From positions 62,001 through 126,000 of the forward strand of contig CAZNDO010000002.1 in NCBI GenBank assembly GCA_964571855.1: a stretch of 64,000 bases of DNA, written 5' to 3'. A model generated the notes under the pieces. The model did not search any database. It was not told the origin of the DNA and saw nothing but the letters and a program-made list of their open reading frames with translations. Origin of the DNA: CAYYFX01 sp964571855 (GTDB taxonomy: Bacteria > ARS69). Below, one piece after another: positions 32,489-39,656 of the stretch. Positions within the stretch are counted from its first letter, which is position 1, and each line of letters opens with the position of its first letter. Position numbers and translations under genes: made by a program.

Positions 32489-33511
32489 ATGAGGAAGTTC
32501 GCGTACGCGTTTCTCGTGTTCTCTGCCGGGTTCGTGCCGGCCGCGTCCCATGCGGGCGGCTGCGGTTGCGTGCCCATCTCGCTCCCCGTGGGGGAGCAGT
32601 TCCTGTCGCACCGGCCGGGCGCCCTGCGCGTCGGCTACTCCCTGATCTACTCCGACACCGACCACTACTACATCGGCACCGAGCGGCAGGACGGTCCCGG
32701 CCAGACCGAGGAGACGGTGGCGCCGTCCACGATGGGCTTCGACAATACGTTCAGCCTCGTGTACGACGCGGCGCATGCGCTGTCGTTCGCGGTCGAGATC
32801 CCGATCGTGCACACCGAGCAGGCGCGCGAGTTCGGCGGCGTGAAGGGGACGATGGAGGCCAGCGGGCTCGGCGACGTGCGCGTCGTCGGCAGCCGGTGGC
32901 TGAAGAGCGACCCCTACGGCATGAGCCTGCGCGTGGGTGCGGGCGTGCGCCTGCCCACCGGCGCGTCGGACGAGACGTTCCGCGCGCAGAACGGCCGCGA
33001 GGTGACGCAGGATCTCGCGGCGCAGGCGGGCACGGGGAACCTCGCCGGCATCGTGGAACTCGGCGGCAGCCGGCCCTTCGGGCACCGCTGGGGCTTCGCC
33101 TTCTCCACGCGCTACATCTTCGCGCCGGCCAACACGACGGTGGAGAACTTCCGGAACCAGCTCACGGGGAGCGGCTGGGAGGAGAACTCGGACGCGGACC
33201 AGGTGACGGGGCGGGTGAGCGTCGCCACGCCGCTGAGCACGGGTCTCGGCGCGCTGAGCCGGCTCACGGCGCGCGCGAACGTGGATCTCGCATGGATCCC
33301 GTTCGACGACCTTTTCGGCGAGTCCGACGGGTTCCGCCGGGCCGGCGTGATCGTGGCGGCGGGACCGGGGCTGGCCTACTCGCCGGCCACGCCCGTGACG
33401 TTGTCGGTGGACGTGCCGCTCACGCTGTACCGCGACGTGCAGCGGAACGGCGGCAACGTCCAGGAGTGGGCGCTGATGGTCGGCGCCACGTACGACGGGT
33501 TCTCGTTCTGA
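32489..33511 (+). CDS. Outer-membrane beta-barrel protein with N-terminal CGC motif
   Basis: It has 340 residues with a signal peptide (MRKFAYAFLVFSAGFVPAAS). The mature protein begins HAGGCGCVPIS, a Cys-Gly-Cys pair that could bind a metal or chalcogen. The rest alternates in barrel fashion (LRVGYSLIYSDTDHYYIG, FSLVYDAAHALSFAVEIPI, MSLRVGAGVRLPTG, WGFAFSTRYIF, VTLSVDVPLTLYR) and ends in Phe, as outer-membrane proteins do. AAAGGGA precedes the ATG. The TGA shares a base with the ATG of the TusA-like gene, so it is the first gene of the five-gene unit. It may be a channel or a sensor for the compound handled by that unit. Confidence 0.75.
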   Translation: MRKFAYAFLVFSAGFVPAASHAGGCGCVPISLPVGEQFLSHRPGALRVGYSLIYSDTDHYYIGTERQDGPGQTEETVAPSTMGFDNTFSLVYDAAHALSFAVEIPIVHTEQAREFGGVKGTMEASGLGDVRVVGSRWLKSDPYGMSLRVGAGVRLPTGASDETFRAQNGREVTQDLAAQAGTGNLAGIVELGGSRPFGHRWGFAFSTRYIFAPANTTVENFRNQLTGSGWEENSDADQVTGRVSVATPLSTGLGALSRLTARANVDLAWIPFDDLFGESDGFRRAGVIVAAGPGLAYSPATPVTLSVDVPLTLYRDVQRNGGNVQEWALMVGATYDGFSF

Positions 33512-33813
33512 TGACGGCGGAGCGGCAGCCCGGCGCGCCGGACGACCCGTGGAGCGCGCTCCCGGGCGACTGGCGGGCCGACCGCCGCTTCGACGGCGGG
33601 GACACGGGGTGCGGCGAGCTGCTCCTCGATCTCCGCGTGTACTGCCGGGCGCTCGCGCCCGGGACCCGCGTGGCGATCCTCGCGAAGGACGAGGGGTCGC
33701 CCGTGGAGATCCCGGCGTGGTGCCGGCTCACCGGGCACCGCCTCGTGGCGGCCGCCCATCCGTACTATCTCGCAGTGATCCGCGAGGATCACGGAAAGGA
33801 ACGCGCGCGATGA
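33511..33813 (+). CDS. TusA-family sulfur-carrier-like protein
   Basis: It has 100 residues. TusA proteins carry a persulfide (or selenide) on the Cys of a D-x-x-G-x-x-C-P-x-P motif. Here it is FDGGDTGCGELLLDLR, with the Cys kept but the following Pro replaced by Gly. A second Cys lies in PAWCRLTGH. The same FDGGD--CG and P-x-WCR--GH blocks recur in the fusion protein two genes later, so these two form their own subfamily. It is coupled on both sides (TGATG upstream, ATGA downstream). It probably passes a sulfur or selenium atom between cluster members. Confidence 0.75.
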   Translation: MTAERQPGAPDDPWSALPGDWRADRRFDGGDTGCGELLLDLRVYCRALAPGTRVAILAKDEGSPVEIPAWCRLTGHRLVAAAHPYYLAVIREDHGKERAR

Positions 33814-34175
33814 GCAACCGCCTGTGCGTGTCGATCACCCAGAGCAAGTCGGACGAGGACAAGGCCACCGTGGGGTTCGTGGTGGCGAACGCGGCGCTCG
33901 GCAGCGAGAAGGAGACGATGGTCTTCCTGTCCGCCGACGGCGTGTACGCGGCCGCCCGGACCGAGTACGGCAAGATCAACGCCGGCGCTCCGTTCGCGCC
34001 GCTGAAGGAGCTGGTGGACAAGTTCGTCGCGGGCGGCGGGACCATCCTGGCGTGCACGCCGTGCCTGAAGAAGCGCGGGCTGGAGGCGAGCGACCTGATC
34101 GAGGGGGCCACGCCGGCCGGCGGGGCGGCGCTGGTGGAGTTCCTCTCGGACGGGGCGCCCTGCGTCTCGTACTGA
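33810..34175 (+). CDS. DsrE-family protein
   Basis: It has 121 residues with the DsrE/TusD fold: CVSITQSKSDEDKATVGFVV (beta1-alpha1), ETMVFLSADGVYAA, and a Cys loop ILACTPCLKKRGLEASDLI. The C-x-x-C corresponds to the catalytic cysteine region of DsrE proteins, which accept persulfide from TusA. The last residues again contain a Cys (GAPCVSY). It overlaps the TusA-like gene (ATGA), and the TusA-OsmC GTG follows its stop by one base. Role inferred from family and neighbours: chalcogen relay. Confidence 0.82.
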   Translation: MSNRLCVSITQSKSDEDKATVGFVVANAALGSEKETMVFLSADGVYAAARTEYGKINAGAPFAPLKELVDKFVAGGGTILACTPCLKKRGLEASDLIEGATPAGGAALVEFLSDGAPCVSY

Positions 34176-34176
34176 C

Positions 34177-34932
34177 GTGGCCGCGAACGACGACCTCGCC
34201 GCGCTGCCGGTGGACCGGGTGTTCGACGGCGGGGACCTGGATTGCGGGTCGGGGCTCGTGCTGCTGATCCGGGAGAACATGCTGCAGGTTCCCGAGGGCG
34301 GGATCCTGGAGCTGCGCTCCCGCGAGCCGACCGTGGGCGGGGATCTCCCGCCCTGGTGCCGGATGGTCGGGCACGAGTACCTCGGCGCGCTGGAAGGGGC
34401 GGCGACCGGGACCACCCGGTACTTCGTGCGCCGCGGCACGGGCGAACCGGCGCGCGCGGAGACGGCGGCGCTGGCGGCGGACAAGGCGAAGGCGCGTTCG
34501 TACGAGTGGCGGCTGCGCGTGCGCGCGTCCGGGCACCTGGAGAGCACGGCGTACTGCCGGAACTTCTCCTTCGTGGCCGGGCAGCCGGCCAGCTTCGAGG
34601 AGGCCGACCGGCATCCCTCGTCGGTGGAGCTGCTGCTCGGGTCGCTGGGCACGGCGCTGGCCACGGGGTTCGCGTCCGAGATCGCGCGGGCGGGGCTGGC
34701 GGTGGACGACGTGGAGCTGACCGTGCGCGGGCAGCTCGGGAACCCGCTGGCGCATCTCGGGCTGGGCGAGGGGGACCCGGGACTGGTCCGGGTGCAGGTG
34801 CGCTGCTTCGCCACCACGATGGACGACGAGGCGGCGGTGCGCGCCGCCTGGGAGCGCACGGTGGAGCGGTCCCCGGTCGCGGTGACCCTGGGACGGGCGA
34901 CGGAGCTTTCGATGAAGCTTGCGATCGTTTGA
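34177..34932 (+). CDS. TusA-like/OsmC-like fusion protein
   Basis: It has 251 residues. Residues about 1-95 repeat the variant TusA domain (FDGGDLDCG, PPWCRMVGHEYLG). Residues about 105-251 form an OsmC domain (YEWRLRVRASGHLESTAYC, SSVELLLGSLGTALATGF, VRVQVRCFATTMD, ERSPVAVTL). Classical OsmC/Ohr has a Cys in each of the last-named helix segments; both are replaced (Ala and Ser), while Cys occurs in TAYC and VRC. A peroxidase role is therefore unlikely, and a thiol or selenol carrier or binding role is more plausible. The GTG starts 1 nt after the dsrE-like stop. Confidence 0.82.
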   Translation: MAANDDLAALPVDRVFDGGDLDCGSGLVLLIRENMLQVPEGGILELRSREPTVGGDLPPWCRMVGHEYLGALEGAATGTTRYFVRRGTGEPARAETAALAADKAKARSYEWRLRVRASGHLESTAYCRNFSFVAGQPASFEEADRHPSSVELLLGSLGTALATGFASEIARAGLAVDDVELTVRGQLGNPLAHLGLGEGDPGLVRVQVRCFATTMDDEAAVRAAWERTVERSPVAVTLGRATELSMKLAIV

Positions 34933-34944
34933 GAGGAGCAGGCG

Positions 34945-36123
34945 ATGTTCGAGGTGACGCAGGTCGGGAGCTGGCCGAGGTCGCGCGAGCTCCTGCGGGC
35001 GCTGCGCGATCGCCGGCAGGGACGGATCCCGCGGGCGGAGTTCGATCGCGTGGCGGACGCGGAAGTGGAGCGGTGCGTGCGCGCGCAGGAGGCGGCGGGC
35101 TGCGACATCGTGGTGGACGGCGAGCTGCGCCGGGACAACTTCTACTCGTTCGTCACGGAGAAGCTGGAAGGGGCGAAGCTCTTCTCGCTGGCGGAGCTGC
35201 TGGACACCGTGGAGGACAAGGCCGGCTTCGAGGAGATGCTGGCCACGCTGGACGTTCCCGCGTCGGCCATCCGCAACCCCACGTGCGTGGCGCCGCTGTC
35301 GCGGCGCGAGCCGCTCGCGGTGGAGGATCTGCGGTTCGTGCGCGGGCTGACGGCGAAGCCGGTGAAGGTGACGCTCCCGGGCCCGTACCTGCTCACGCGC
35401 GCGATGTGGGTGGGTGCCTTGTCGGGCCGCGCCTACGCCGACAAGGCCGCGATGGGCGAGGACATCGTGCGCCTCCTGCAGGACGAGCTGGTGGAGCTGG
35501 CGGAGGAAGGGTGCGACTTCGTGCAGTTCGACGAGCCGGTGCTGACCGAGATCGTGATGTCGGAGGAGTGCGACCGCCGCACCTTCATGTGAGCCACGCT
35601 GGCGACCCGCCGGGACGCGGGTACGGAGCTGGAGTACGCGGCGGACCTGCTGAACCGCATCGTGGACGGGGCGCGGGAGCGTCGCGGCGCCGGGCGGTTC
35701 CCACGCACCGGGCTGCACGTGTGCCGCGGGAACTGGAGCCGGGACGAGAGCGTGCTCTTGACCGGGGACTACACGCGGCTCGTGCCCGCGTTCCGCCGGA
35801 TGCGCGTGGACCAGTTCGTGCTGGAGCACGCCACGCCGCGCGCGGGGGGGATCGGGATCGTGGGCGCGGCGCTCGCGGACTTCGAGATCGGCCTGGGCGT
35901 GGTCAATCCGCGGACGGCGGACGTGGAGCGCCCCGGGGAGATCGTGGCGCGCGTGGAGGAGGCGCTGCGCCACTTCGCGCCGGAGCGCGTGTTCCTCAAC
36001 CCGGACTGCGGCTTCGGCTGCTTCGCGGACCGCTGCGTGAACGACCACGACACGGCTGCCGCGAAGTCCGCTAGCATGGCCGCGGCCGCACGGATCCTGC
36101 GCGAGCGGCACGGCGCGGTCTGA
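34945..36123 (+). CDS. Core-MetE-like methyltransferase with in-frame TGA, probable selenoprotein
   Basis: It has 392 residues if the TGA at 35590-35592 is read as selenocysteine (residue 216). The frame before it (VTQVGSWPRSRELLRAL, DIVVDGELRRDNFYSF, VTLPGPYLLTRAM, CDFVQFDEPVLTEIV) and after it (LHVCRGNWSRDESVLL, VLEHATPRAG, LNPDCGFGCF) is one continuous cobalamin-independent methionine-synthase C-terminal barrel. The zinc ligands His and Cys (LHVC), Glu and Cys (PDCGF) all lie after the TGA. In relatives, as I recall, the residue after R-T-F-M is cysteine. A SECIS-like hairpin follows the TGA. GAGGAG precedes the ATG. Alternatives are a recent nonsense mutation or a sequencing error, but the coding downstream looks unrelaxed. 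Confidence 0.75.
35605..35622 (+). promoter_or_regulatory. Candidate bacterial SECIS hairpin
   Basis: A perfect 6-bp stem ACCCGC (35605-35610)/GCGGGT (35617-35622) closes a loop CGGGAC (35611-35616). The loop starts 19 nt after the TGA and has G at its second and third positions. In the E. coli fdhF SECIS the stem and loop lie at almost the same distance from UGA, and the loop also has GG. SelB would bind it to insert selenocysteine. Confidence 0.6.
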
Positions 36124-36156
36124 AGGTTCCGGGACGACGGGGACGGGAGGTCTGGC

Positions 36157-37572
36157 ATCGACGCGAGGCGATCCCTCGAGACGGACTACCTGGTCGTCGG
36201 GGCGGGCGCCATGGGCATGGCGTTCACCGACGCGCTCATCGACCGCGCGGACGTGCACGTCACGCTCGTCGATCGCCGCCATGGTCCGGGCGGTCACTGG
36301 CAGGACGCGTACCCGTTCGTCCGGCTCCATCAGGCGTCGATGTTCTACGGCGTCGCGTCCACGGTGCTGGGAAGCGGGGCGGTGCAGCCGAGCGGCCCGG
36401 AAGCCGGCCTGCACGAACGGGCGCGTCAGCCGGAGATCCTGGCCTACTACCAGGACGTCCTGGAGCGTCGCTTCCTCGGATCCGGCCGTGTGGCGTTCCT
36501 CGGGGGATGCGACTACCGGGCCGACGGGTCGTCCCACCTCGTGACGTCGCGGGTGTCGGGGGATACGGTGCGCGTCACGGTGCGGCGCAGCGTCGTCGAC
36601 GCCGCGTACCTGTCGCCGACCATCCCGGCCACGACGCCCGCCCCGTTCGAGGTGGCCGCGGACGCGCACGTCGTGCCGGTCCACGAACTCGTGCGGTCGG
36701 CGGCGGCGCCGAGCGACTTCGTGATCGTCGGTTCCGGGAAGACGGCGGCCGATGCGATCGTATGGCTCCTGCAGAACGGCCTGCCGCCGGACCGCATCGT
36801 CTGGGTGCGCCCGCGCGATCCGTGGATGCTGAACCGCGCGGTGGTGCAGCCCGACCCGGCCGTGGGCCTCGGGATGGCCGCGGACATCCTGGAGGCAGGC
36901 GCCGAGGCGGAGTCGCTCGACGACGTGTTCCTCCGGCTCGAGGCCGCCGGCATCATGTTCCGCCTCGACGACGGCGTGCTCCCCACGATGGCCAAGACCC
37001 CGACCGTGGGGGCGTGGGAGCTGGAGTTGCTGCGCGGCATCGAACGGGTCGTCCGGCTGGGCCGGATCCGGCGCGTGACGGGCCGCGAGATGGTGCTCGA
37101 TCGCGGGACCGTCGCACTGACGCCCGGTTCGCTCGTCGTGCACTGCGCCGCGTCCGGGCTGCAGTACCCGCCGCTGGTTCCGGTGTTCGGGCCGGATCGG
37201 ATCCGGCTCCAGACCATCCGGGCCGGCTTCCCGTGCTTCTGCGCCGCGCTCGCCGGATACGTGGCCGCCACCCGCGAGGATGACCGGGAGCGGAACCGTC
37301 TGTGCCTGCCGAACACGCTGCCGGATGATCCGGCCAGCTGGGCGCGGATGATCGTCCGGGGATCGGTCGCGGCCCGTCGGTACGGCGCGGAGCCCGACAT
37401 CGCGGCCTGGGCGAACGGCTGCGCGTTGAATCCCGCGCGCGTTCCGCCGTCCCGCCGGAGCGACCCCGCGGTGCAGGCGGCGGTGGCGCGTCTGACCGAG
37501 GCATCGGGGCGCGGTCTGGCGCGGCTGGCCGCGCTCGCCGGCGAGCCGCTGGCGGACCTCGAGGCGGCGTGA
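36157..37572 (+). CDS. FAD/NAD(P)-dependent oxidoreductase without a canonical start codon
   Basis: It has about 471 residues. The dinucleotide-binding loop DYLVVGAGAMGMAFTDAL must be at the N-terminus, but the frame from the MetE-like stop (36121) to it has no ATG, GTG or TTG. GGGAGG (36145-36150) stands 6 nt before an ATC at 36157, which I take as the start. An internal ATG at 36211 would cut off the first beta strand. Further motifs are DRRHGPGGHWQDAYPFVRLH, a second Rossmann loop DFVIVGSGKTAADAIVWLL and RLDDGVLPTM. It is a flavin monooxygenase-like or pyridine-nucleotide oxidoreductase. It is in the same frame as the MetE-like gene. Confidence 0.75.
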   Translation: MDARRSLETDYLVVGAGAMGMAFTDALIDRADVHVTLVDRRHGPGGHWQDAYPFVRLHQASMFYGVASTVLGSGAVQPSGPEAGLHERARQPEILAYYQDVLERRFLGSGRVAFLGGCDYRADGSSHLVTSRVSGDTVRVTVRRSVVDAAYLSPTIPATTPAPFEVAADAHVVPVHELVRSAAAPSDFVIVGSGKTAADAIVWLLQNGLPPDRIVWVRPRDPWMLNRAVVQPDPAVGLGMAADILEAGAEAESLDDVFLRLEAAGIMFRLDDGVLPTMAKTPTVGAWELELLRGIERVVRLGRIRRVTGREMVLDRGTVALTPGSLVVHCAASGLQYPPLVPVFGPDRIRLQTIRAGFPCFCAALAGYVAATREDDRERNRLCLPNTLPDDPASWARMIVRGSVAARRYGAEPDIAAWANGCALNPARVPPSRRSDPAVQAAVARLTEASGRGLARLAALAGEPLADLEAA

Positions 37573-37658
37573 TCGGGCGGCGGCGCAGCCGCGGTTCGCT
37601 TCGCCGGCTCATGGCCACCGCGAGCACGAAGCGGCACGGCGGCGGTTGAGGCCGGGGA

Positions 37659-38639
37659 TCAGCGGTCGATCATCCGCTGGGCGCCCTCGGAGTAGCGGTG
37701 TCCCTGCACCCGGAACCCGGCCAGCGCCCTCTCGATCGCCTCCAGGTCGACGGCGGTGAGGCGGACATCGACCGCGCCGAGGTTCTCCTCCAGGCGATGG
37801 AGCTTCGTCGTTCCCGGGATGGGGACGATCCACGGCTTCCGCGCGAGGAGCCATGCGAGCGCGATCTGGGCCGGGGTGCAGCCCTTGTCCGCCGCGATCC
37901 GCGCCAGCAGCTGCACGAGGCCCAGGTTGGCCTTCCGGTTCTCCGCATCGAAGCGCGGAATCGTGCTGCGGAAGTCGGACTCGGCGAACGGCGTGACCGC
38001 ATCGATCTTGCCCGTGAGGAAGCCCCGGCCGAGCGGACTGAACGGGACGAAGCCGATGCCCAGCTCCTCCAGGGCGGGGAGGATCCGCTCCTCGGGCTCC
38101 CGCCACCAGAGCGAGTACTCGCTCTGCAACGCGGTGACCGGCTGCACGGCGTGGGCCCGGCGGATGGTCGACGCGCCCGCCTCCGAGAGTCCGAAGTGCC
38201 GGACCTTCCCCTCCGCGATCAGGTCCTTCACGGTCCCGGCGACATCCTCGATCGGCACCGCGGGATCCACGCGATGCTGGTAGAAGAGATCGATGCGATC
38301 GGTGCGCAGCCGGCGCAGGGAGGCATCGGCGACCGCGCGGATGCGCTCCGGTCGGCTGTCGGTGCCGGCGCCGGGCGTGGCATCCTTGAAGCCGAACTTG
38401 GTGGCGATCACGACCTGGTCGCGCACCGGTTCGAGGGCCTCGCCGACGAGCTCCTCGTTCGTGAACGGACCGTACGACTCGGCCGTGTCGAAGAAGCGGA
38501 CGCCCCGGTCGAATGCCGCCCGGAGCAGCGCGATGGCATCATGCTTCGCGATCCCCGGACCGTAGCCGAAGTCGAGCCCCATGCAGCCGTAGCCGAGGCA
38601 CGAGACCTCGAGCGTCCGGCCCAGTCTTCGCGTGTGCAT
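37659..38639 (-). CDS. Aldo/keto reductase
   Basis: It has 326 residues and a TIM-barrel NADPH-dependent reductase fold. The catalytic tetrad is visible: Asp in FFDTAESYG, Tyr in the same motif, Lys in VIATKFGF and His in FYQHRVD. NADPH-binding blocks are VPFSPLGRGFLTGKID and PIPGTTKLHRLEENLGA. The R-R-L-G start and overall sequence fit the yhdN/IolS-like (AKR11/13) group. GGAGGG precedes the ATG at 38639. It converges on the oxidoreductase gene. It acts on small carbonyls and the substrate is unknown. Confidence 0.94.
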   Translation of the reverse strand: MHTRRLGRTLEVSCLGYGCMGLDFGYGPGIAKHDAIALLRAAFDRGVRFFDTAESYGPFTNEELVGEALEPVRDQVVIATKFGFKDATPGAGTDSRPERIRAVADASLRRLRTDRIDLFYQHRVDPAVPIEDVAGTVKDLIAEGKVRHFGLSEAGASTIRRAHAVQPVTALQSEYSLWWREPEERILPALEELGIGFVPFSPLGRGFLTGKIDAVTPFAESDFRSTIPRFDAENRKANLGLVQLLARIAADKGCTPAQIALAWLLARKPWIVPIPGTTKLHRLEENLGAVDVRLTAVDLEAIERALAGFRVQGHRYSEGAQRMIDR

Positions 38640-38776
38640 CGTCCCTCCAGGATGAGGTGGCCTCTCGCCCCGCCGGTTCCGGGAGAGGATAGCGCCCCCG
38701 TCCGGCACGGTGCGCGCCCGATCCTGCCCGTTGCCCGCGACGGTCGCCGCCGGATGGCGGCGCGTCCAGGGACCGA

Positions 38777-38805
38777 TTGCCGTTCGCGCACCGAGTCTGT
38801 ATCGT
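38777..38805 (+). promoter_or_regulatory. Sigma70-type promoter of tRNA-Arg(CCT)
   Basis: TTGCCG (38777-38782) and TATCGT (38800-38805) are 17 bp apart. The tRNA starts 21 nt after the -10. Confidence 0.7.
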
Positions 38806-38826
38806 CCCGTGGCCGACGCCTGTCGT

Positions 38827-38903
38827 GCCCCCGTAGCTCAGCTGGACAGAGCAGCGGTTTCCTAAACCGCGGGCCGGGTGTTCGAGTCACCCCGGGGGCA
38901 CCA
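38827..38903 (+). tRNA. tRNA-Arg, anticodon CCT
   Basis: It is 77 nt with encoded CCA. The acceptor GCCCCCG pairs with CGGGGGC. The anticodon stem GCGGT/ACCGC encloses TTCCTAA, giving CCT, which reads AGG. The T-arm is GTGTTCGAGTCAC. Confidence 0.96.
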
Positions 38904-38999
38904 CTCCTTCGCTCTCCTTCCCGCCGGACGGATCGCCGCGCTACGATGGCGGGCCGGATTCCGGCCGGCCTCCCTCGCCGGCTCCGGCGGGAGGCTCCG

Positions 39000-39602
39000 G
39001 TGTCCGAGCTCAAGCCCGTCCTTGGTCCCGCACTCGCGCCCATCCTCGTGCAGGCCGTCCTCCGGGATCCCGCGGTGCGACGCATCCACTTCAGGATCGG
39101 TCCGTACGCGGTCACGCCGGCGATGTTCGAGCAGGTGGCCGGGCTGATCGGGAACGGGAAGCTGCGCGTGAAGATCGACCCGAAGCTCGGCGGCGGCGCC
39201 GAGTACGACATGGCGGAGAACACGTTCTACCTGCGCACCGCCACCACCGACACGGTGCCCAAGCAGTCGCTCATCATCCACGAGGCGGTCCACGCGGGTT
39301 TCGACGCCTTCTGCGTGCGGAACATGACGGTGGCGGACTCCGAGTCCGCCGCGTACATCGCGCAGTGCTGCTTCGCCCGGCTGAAGAGCGCGTCCGATCC
39401 GTCGCAGCGCATCCTCGTGAGCAGCAAGGACAAGGGTTCGGACCTCGTGTTCCAGCTCGCCTGGGAGATCGCGGGGAAGGTGCTGGAGGAGACGCCCGTC
39501 AGCGCGGCGGACCGCCTGCAGCTGCAGATGGCGGTGCTGGGCCACGCGAACTACCGGCACTACGACGCGAAGGCGATCGAGAAGTACGACGGCGTGGCGT
39601 GA
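39000..39602 (+). CDS. HExxH-motif protein, putative zinc metallopeptidase
   Basis: It has 200 residues from a GTG with GGGAGG upstream. No family is recognised. The middle has SLIIHEAVHAGFDAF, an H-E-x-x-H zinc motif, followed about 20 residues later by ESAAYIAQ, which could supply a third ligand (gluzincin-like). There is no signal peptide or membrane helix, so it is probably cytoplasmic. The region before the motif (EYDMAENTFYLRT) resembles the substrate-edge strand of minimal metalloproteases. The C-terminus (GHANYRHYDAKAIEKYDG) is well ordered. It stands alone after tRNA-Arg and converges on the RND operon. Confidence 0.65.
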   Translation: MSELKPVLGPALAPILVQAVLRDPAVRRIHFRIGPYAVTPAMFEQVAGLIGNGKLRVKIDPKLGGGAEYDMAENTFYLRTATTDTVPKQSLIIHEAVHAGFDAFCVRNMTVADSESAAYIAQCCFARLKSASDPSQRILVSSKDKGSDLVFQLAWEIAGKVLEETPVSAADRLQLQMAVLGHANYRHYDAKAIEKYDGVA

Positions 39603-39656
39603 CGCGCCCGGTGGACGCGCCGGGGGCGGCGCGCGCCGGCGCCGCTCCCGCGGGCG

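Noticed and set aside
35662..36123. Separate short gene starting at the ATG after the TGA
   Set aside because: It would omit about 22 conserved-looking codons between TGA and this ATG, and it has no ribosome-binding site.
36121..36160. Second TGA readthrough joining the MetE-like protein to the oxidoreductase
   Set aside because: The MetE-like protein already ends at its normal length, a Shine-Dalgarno lies before the next gene, and no good SECIS hairpin follows.
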